Of a DNA stretch of 9,487 bases, positions 5,881 through 9,487 are shown one piece after another (the first letter of the stretch is position 1; every line of letters begins with the position of its first letter). Location of the stretch: contig JAUNPM010000006.1 of NCBI GenBank assembly GCA_030536675.1, positions 1-9,487 on the forward strand, given 5' to 3'. The notes under the pieces were generated by a model. It searched no databases, was not told the origin of the DNA, and saw only the letters and a program-made list of their open reading frames with translations. This DNA comes from Clostridia bacterium (GTDB lineage Bacteria > Bacillota > Clostridia > Lachnospirales > CAG-274). A program made the position numbers and the translations under genes.

Positions 5881-7227
5881 ATGAGTGCTAAAATAAGTTT
5901 TGTATCACTGGGTTGTGATAAAAATTTAATAGACAGTGAAATTATGCTTGGACTTATTGATGAAGAGGGGTACAGCATTACATATGATGACAGTGAAGCA
6001 GACATTATAATAATAAACAGCTGCGGATTTATAATGGACGCAAATCGTGAGGCTATAGACAAGGTCCTTGAAATGGCGGACTACAAGAGAGAGGGGAATT
6101 GCAAGGCTCTTATTGTGACAGGGTGTATGGCTCAAAGATATAAGGACGAAATATTTGAATCTCTTCCCGAGGTTGATGCAGTTGTGGGTACGGGAGATTT
6201 TGAAAACATAGGCTATGTAATAAAAAGGCTTCTTGAAGGGGAAAAGCAGGTCAAACTTGTTACGGATAAAGAGCATCTTTTAAATCCCGATAACAGTTAT
6301 AAGAGGATCATAACTACAACGGGAGGTTTCAGCTATCTTAAAATTGCAGAGGGCTGTGATAATCACTGCACCTATTGTACAATACCTTCTTTAAGGGGGC
6401 ATTATCGTTCAAGAACAATGGAGTCCCTTGTTAAGGAGGCTGAAATACTTGCTGAAAAAGGCGTCAGAGAGCTTATACTTATAGCGCAGGATACTTCTCT
6501 TTACGGACAGGATATATACGGAAGAAAAGCGCTGCCCGAGCTTCTTAGAAAATTAAGCGGTATTGAGGACATAAAATGGCTTAGAATACTTTATTGCTAT
6601 CCCGAAAATGTAACCGATGAGCTTATAAGGGAAATGGCGGAAAATCCAAAGGTACTTCACTATGTGGATATGCCCATACAGCACAGTGAAAACAGGATAC
6701 TCAAACTTATGGGAAGAAGAAGCACAAGAGAGGGGCTTAAGGAAACCATAAACAAAATGAGAAGCAAAATGCCCAATATGTGTATAAGAACAACTCTTAT
6801 AACAGGCTTTCCCTCTGAAACGGAAGAGGAATTTAAAGCCCAGTGCGACTTTATAAAGGAAGTGGGATTTGACAGGCTTGGAGTGTTTACATATTCTCCC
6901 GAGGACGGAACACCTGCCGCTAAAATGCCAAATCAGATCGATGAAGATGTAAAGACTGAAAGAAAAGATTATATATTACAGTTGCAGAGAGGCATCTCTG
7001 CCGGAATTTGCGAGAAATATGTGGGAAAAACACTTGAGGTAATTGTTGAGGGAAAAATAGACGGTGATGAAGAAAATGTATACTGTGGAAGAAGCTACAG
7101 AGATTGCTATGAAATAGACGGATTTGTGTTTTTTAAGTCTGAAGAAGAGCTTCTTGCAGGTGATTTTTATAATATAAAAATTACCGAGGCAGGGGATTAT
7201 GACTTAATAGGAGAAAGGGTGGACTAA
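5881..7227 (+). CDS. rimO: Ribosomal protein S12 methylthiotransferase RimO
   Basis: RimO is a radical-SAM enzyme with two iron-sulfur clusters that adds a methylthio group to a conserved aspartate of ribosomal protein uS12. The 448-residue product shows the methylthiotransferase N-terminal domain with cluster ligands Cys12, Cys48 and Cys82, the radical-SAM motif C-D-N-H-C-T-Y-C with Cys159, Cys163 and Cys166, followed by T-I-P-S-L-R-G, and a C-terminal TRAM domain from about residue 376. The start S-F-V-S-L-G-C-D-K-N and the downstream S-P-E-D-G-T-P-A are typical of RimO, distinguishing it from the tRNA enzymes MiaB and MtaB. The ATG has GGAG at 5870-5873. It heads a tight unit: its stop lies 2 bases before pgsA. 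A rimO-pgsA pair is known in many Clostridia and suggests shared expression, not a shared pathway. Confidence 0.96.
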   Translation: MSAKISFVSLGCDKNLIDSEIMLGLIDEEGYSITYDDSEADIIIINSCGFIMDANREAIDKVLEMADYKREGNCKALIVTGCMAQRYKDEIFESLPEVDAVVGTGDFENIGYVIKRLLEGEKQVKLVTDKEHLLNPDNSYKRIITTTGGFSYLKIAEGCDNHCTYCTIPSLRGHYRSRTMESLVKEAEILAEKGVRELILIAQDTSLYGQDIYGRKALPELLRKLSGIEDIKWLRILYCYPENVTDELIREMAENPKVLHYVDMPIQHSENRILKLMGRRSTREGLKETINKMRSKMPNMCIRTTLITGFPSETEEEFKAQCDFIKEVGFDRLGVFTYSPEDGTPAAKMPNQIDEDVKTERKDYILQLQRGISAGICEKYVGKTLEVIVEGKIDGDEENVYCGRSYRDCYEIDGFVFFKSEEELLAGDFYNIKITEAGDYDLIGERVD

Positions 7228-7229
7228 AA

Positions 7230-7775
7230 ATGAATTTACCTAATAAGCTTACAATATTAAGAATAATAATGATACCTTTCTTTTTATTCTTTCTGCTTAT
7301 GGATCTTGGCGTGACGGGAAGATATATTGCAACAGCAATTTTTTGTATAGCGTCTTTTACTGATTGTCTTGACGGTTATATAGCAAGAAAATATAACCTG
7401 ATCACAAATTTTGGCAAGTTTATGGATCCACTGGCTGACAAGCTCCTTGTATGCTCTGCAATGATCGCACTTATAGGAATAAATGATGCTGTGGTTTCAC
7501 TGCCTTCAGTTGTTGTAATAATAATAATTGCAAGGGAGTTTGTGATAACGGGATTCAGAACTCTTGCGGTTGAACAGAACATTGTTATTGCTGCGGGATT
7601 TTGGGGCAAATTAAAGACCATATGTCAAATGGCAATGCTTATTGTTTTGCTTCTTAATATTGATAATACTATTATGACGGTTTTAAGCTACGTGCTTATA
7701 TACTTGAGTCTTGCACTTGCCGTTATATCAGCTTTTGACTATATTGTGAAAAATAAGCAGGTATTAAAGGGATAA
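7230..7775 (+). CDS. pgsA: CDP-diacylglycerol-glycerol-3-phosphate 3-phosphatidyltransferase
   Basis: PgsA joins CDP-diacylglycerol and glycerol-3-phosphate to form phosphatidylglycerolphosphate, the precursor of phosphatidylglycerol and cardiolipin, in the cytoplasmic membrane. The 181-residue length fits. The CDP-alcohol phosphotransferase signature is complete: Asp45, Asp48-Gly49, Ala52-Arg53, Gly62, Asp66 and Asp70. Hydrophobic segments are visible near residues 8-24, 31-46, 78-98 and in two stretches of the last 60 residues. The N-terminus M-N-L-P-N-K-L-T-I-L-R is characteristic of PgsA rather than of phosphatidylserine or cardiolipin synthases of the same superfamily. An AAAGGGTGG inside the end of rimO serves as ribosome site. 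It is followed after 22 bases by ctpA. Confidence 0.95.
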   Translation: MNLPNKLTILRIIMIPFFLFFLLMDLGVTGRYIATAIFCIASFTDCLDGYIARKYNLITNFGKFMDPLADKLLVCSAMIALIGINDAVVSLPSVVVIIIIAREFVITGFRTLAVEQNIVIAAGFWGKLKTICQMAMLIVLLLNIDNTIMTVLSYVLIYLSLALAVISAFDYIVKNKQVLKG

Positions 7776-7800
7776 TTCCCATAAAGAAGGTGGAATTTTG
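7774..7800 (+). promoter_or_regulatory. ctpA ribosome site in a hairpin loop with UUG start
   Basis: AATTCC (7774-7779) and GGAATT (7792-7797) are exact complements. The 12-base loop holds most of the Shine-Dalgarno sequence AAGAAGGTGG (7784-7793), and the TTG start codon 7798-7800 follows the right arm directly. The site decides the start. The stem is only six pairs and may be coincidence. Confidence 0.45.
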
Positions 7801-9165
7801 AAAAGATTGATCTCAATATGTGCGGCGCTTTTAATGACGGTTTCTGCTGTGAACTTTGTATATGCTGATGAAAGTCTGTCTGATATGACGCCTCAGGAAC
7901 AGGCTGATACGGCGGGGGCTTACATAGGAGAAATAATTAAGTATATACAGGAAAACTATGTGGGAAGTGAAGTTGATACAGAAAGTCTTATACACGCAGC
8001 AATTAAAGCTGTTGTAGGTGAGCTTGACGATTACAGTGATTATCTTACTCCCGAGGAATATAAGCTCGTTAAGGAATCTGAAAGAACGGTTTGGTATGCA
8101 CCGGAGTTTACGTGTGATTTTTCGGGGGGAGGCTACCCTGTTATAGCTGAGATACCAAATACGTCAAAGGCTTATCAGGACGGCATAAGACAGGGAGATG
8201 AAATAAGGTCAATAAAAGATGTTTCCTCATATGCAATAGGTGAAGAGGAATATACGGCTTCTGTAACGTCTGATATAGCTGAATCTATAGCTATGAAAAT
8301 AGCAAGAGGTGATACCGTTAAGGAATACAGCATAAATCTTGTCAGAAATGAATTTCATTCCGTTACAGCTGTTAATGATATGACACAGTTTAACACCAAA
8401 AGTCAGAAATTTAATGATGCGAGCGTCGGCTACATAAAAATAAGCACGTTTACAAACAACACATCGGAGGATTTTACAAGGGCTTTAAATGATTTTACAA
8501 GAGCGGGAAAAACCAAGCTTATATTGGATCTGAGAGGAAATACGGGAGGTTATGTTGAAGAGGCTATAAGTGTTGCACAGCAAATCGTTCCAAGCGGCAT
8601 TATAATTACGGCAAGAGATAAAAAGGGCAACATAACTACATACAGATCGGAGCTTAAAACAAAGCCTTATGAAAAATGTGTTGTGCTTGTGGACTCCCTC
8701 ACTGCTTCTGCGGCGGAAATTGTTGCATCAGCAATGCAGGACAGCGGAGCCGGTAAGGTAGTGGGAGAACAGACCTACGGCAAGGGAGTTATGCAAAGTG
8801 TAATGTCTTTTGACGATATAGGCGTTGTTAAAATGACAACAATGGAATATTCGTCAAGGTATGGAAAGAAAATAAACGGAATAGGCATTACTCCTGATGT
8901 GACAGTGGATAAAATACTTTTTGTTTCGGAAGATGACGACCTTAACAGTGAAAACGTAATTTCAGCCATAAGGTTTTTGGGCTTTAGAGTAGATGAAAAC
9001 AATACGGTTGAGAGAAATATAGGCAGGTATCAGGCTGAAATGGGTCTTGATGTCACATATAAATTGGATTCGGCTACTGTTTCGGCAATGAATTATGAAA
9101 TATATACGGAGCTTGTTGAAAGTGACAGAGTTCTTGCTGTGGGGTATATAAATCTTTTGGGATAA
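7798..9165 (+). CDS. Exported S41-family C-terminal processing protease (CtpA/CtpB-like)
   Basis: This 455-residue protein is an exported serine protease of the S41 (carboxy-terminal processing) family. An N-terminal signal peptide or anchor (Lys2-Arg3, hydrophobic to about 22, V-Y-A at 21-23) precedes the usual helical region with Y-I-Q-E-N-Y-V and L-D-D-Y-S-D-Y-L (about 49-83). A PDZ domain spans about 100-185, and the protease domain about 205-370 carries catalytic Ser304 (A-S-A-A-E-I) and Lys329 (Y-G-K-G). The 25-residue spacing equals that of E. coli Prc (Ser452/Lys477). Residues about 386-432 resemble a peptidoglycan-binding 1 repeat (F-L-G-F, R-Y-Q-A-E-M-G-L, L-D-S-A-T), as in Bacillus CtpB. 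The PDZ domain is atypical: the usual G-I-G-I strand and S-P-A-x-x-A-G turn are altered (S-K-A-Y-Q-D-G). TTG 7798 is the start because it restores the signal-peptide N-terminus and is preceded by AAGAAGGTGG. The substrate is unknown. Last gene of the rimO operon. Confidence 0.92.
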   Translation: MKRLISICAALLMTVSAVNFVYADESLSDMTPQEQADTAGAYIGEIIKYIQENYVGSEVDTESLIHAAIKAVVGELDDYSDYLTPEEYKLVKESERTVWYAPEFTCDFSGGGYPVIAEIPNTSKAYQDGIRQGDEIRSIKDVSSYAIGEEEYTASVTSDIAESIAMKIARGDTVKEYSINLVRNEFHSVTAVNDMTQFNTKSQKFNDASVGYIKISTFTNNTSEDFTRALNDFTRAGKTKLILDLRGNTGGYVEEAISVAQQIVPSGIIITARDKKGNITTYRSELKTKPYEKCVVLVDSLTASAAEIVASAMQDSGAGKVVGEQTYGKGVMQSVMSFDDIGVVKMTTMEYSSRYGKKINGIGITPDVTVDKILFVSEDDDLNSENVISAIRFLGFRVDENNTVERNIGRYQAEMGLDVTYKLDSATVSAMNYEIYTELVESDRVLAVGYINLLG

Positions 9166-9172
9166 TTAAAAG

Positions 9173-9218
9173 AATGTTCTTTGTCAATCCTAACGGTTGA
9201 TAAGGAACATTTTTTGTT
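9173..9218 (+). terminator. Strong intrinsic terminator after ctpA
   Basis: The arms 9173-9189 and 9195-9211 pair continuously over 17 positions (three of them G·U) around the loop CTAAC. A TTTTTTGTT tract (9210-9218) follows. It ends the rimO-pgsA-ctpA transcript 8 bases after the ctpA stop. Confidence 0.9.
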
Positions 9219-9246
9219 AAATTAAAATTATTATTAATCTAATCTA

Positions 9247-9275
9247 TTGACGGAAAGACTTTTCTAAGGTATAAT
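9247..9275 (+). promoter_or_regulatory. Near-consensus sigma-A promoter for pyrG
   Basis: TTGACG (9247-9252), a 17-base spacer and a perfect TATAAT (9270-9275). Transcription would begin near 9282, giving a leader of about 44 bases. A second TATAAT at 9300-9305 has no matching -35 box. Confidence 0.8.
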
Positions 9276-9325
9276 AATAAGAGTTTTTGAAGTTTTTTGT
9301 ATAATAATTATTAAGAGGTGCTATT

Positions 9326-9487
9326 ATGAAATATATTTTTGTTACAGGCGGTGTTGTTTCCGGCTTGGGTAAGGGTATTACTGCTGCTTCATTGGGCAGA
9401 CTTTTAAAAGCAAGAGGATATAAGGTGACAATACAGAAATTTGACCCTTATGTTAATATTGATCCGGGTACAATGAGCCCTTATCAG
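9326..9487 (+). CDS. pyrG: CTP synthase, N-terminal part, cut by the window end
   Basis: The first 54 residues of CTP synthase, which converts UTP to CTP with ATP and glutamine-derived ammonia in the cytoplasm; the family is about 535 residues, so nearly all of the gene lies to the right. The signature is unmistakable: F-V-T-G-G-V-V-S-G-L-G-K-G (residues 5-17, the ATP-binding loop), then K-F-D-P-Y-V-N-I-D-P-G-T-M-S-P-Y near the window end. The ATG has AAGAGGTG at 9312-9319. It has its own promoter and is separated from ctpA by a strong terminator. The transcript start does not show the GGGC run that drives reiterative-transcription control in B. subtilis pyrG. Confidence 0.98.
   Translation, partial: MKYIFVTGGVVSGLGKGITAASLGRLLKARGYKVTIQKFDPYVNIDPGTMSPYQ

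Noticed and set aside
580..9002. Several minus-strand open frames of 60-125 codons opposite walH, walI, murA, walJ, rimO, pgsA and ctpA.
   Set aside because: They lie opposite strong plus-strand genes, show no recognisable domains or ribosome-site context, and have residue composition typical of antisense shadows.
9276..9325. pyrG leader checked for B. subtilis-type attenuation control.
   Set aside because: The predicted transcript start has no GGGC run, and the leader of about 44 bases holds no terminator.

Overview
The window looks like chromosomal core DNA of a low-GC Gram-positive anaerobe, most likely class Clostridia. Three things suggest this. The DNA is AT-rich, with strong Shine-Dalgarno sites and sigma-A type promoters. 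YycH/YycI (WalH/WalI) are Firmicutes-specific. The gene neighbours are a Firmicutes cell-envelope set. All recognised genes lie on the + strand. I see no mobile element, CRISPR array, tRNA or rRNA.

Layout. (1) 16-2688: a small secreted Ig-like protein, then WalH (YycH) and WalI (YycI), the membrane-anchored accessory regulators of the WalK/WalR cell-wall two-component system. walK and walR are not in the window; if present they may lie to the left. (2) 2689-3156: a 468-base gap with short inverted repeats and two good promoter candidates pointing at murA. (3) 3157-5698: murA, walJ (yycJ) and rlmH, joined by two TAATG stop/start overlaps and closed by a terminator whose left arm lies inside the last codons of rlmH. 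(4) 5699-5880: a gap with inverted repeats and an extended -10 promoter. (5) 5881-9165: rimO, pgsA and ctpA, tightly packed, ended by a long terminator hairpin. (6) 9247-9487: a near-consensus promoter and the first 54 codons of pyrG.

How the genes fit together. WalH, WalI and WalJ belong to the walRK operon in Bacillus-type Firmicutes, which controls peptidoglycan remodelling. Here MurA (first committed step of peptidoglycan synthesis) sits between walI and walJ. PgsA makes phosphatidylglycerolphosphate for membrane lipid. CtpA is an exported PDZ protease with a probable peptidoglycan-binding tail. RlmH and RimO modify the ribosome, and PyrG makes CTP, the activated nucleotide used by the phospholipid pathway that includes PgsA. 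The window is therefore mostly envelope and ribosome housekeeping. The parts worth a second look are the Ig-like gene ahead of walH, the rearranged wal cluster, and several regulatory-looking inverted repeats. I found no convincing new biological system.
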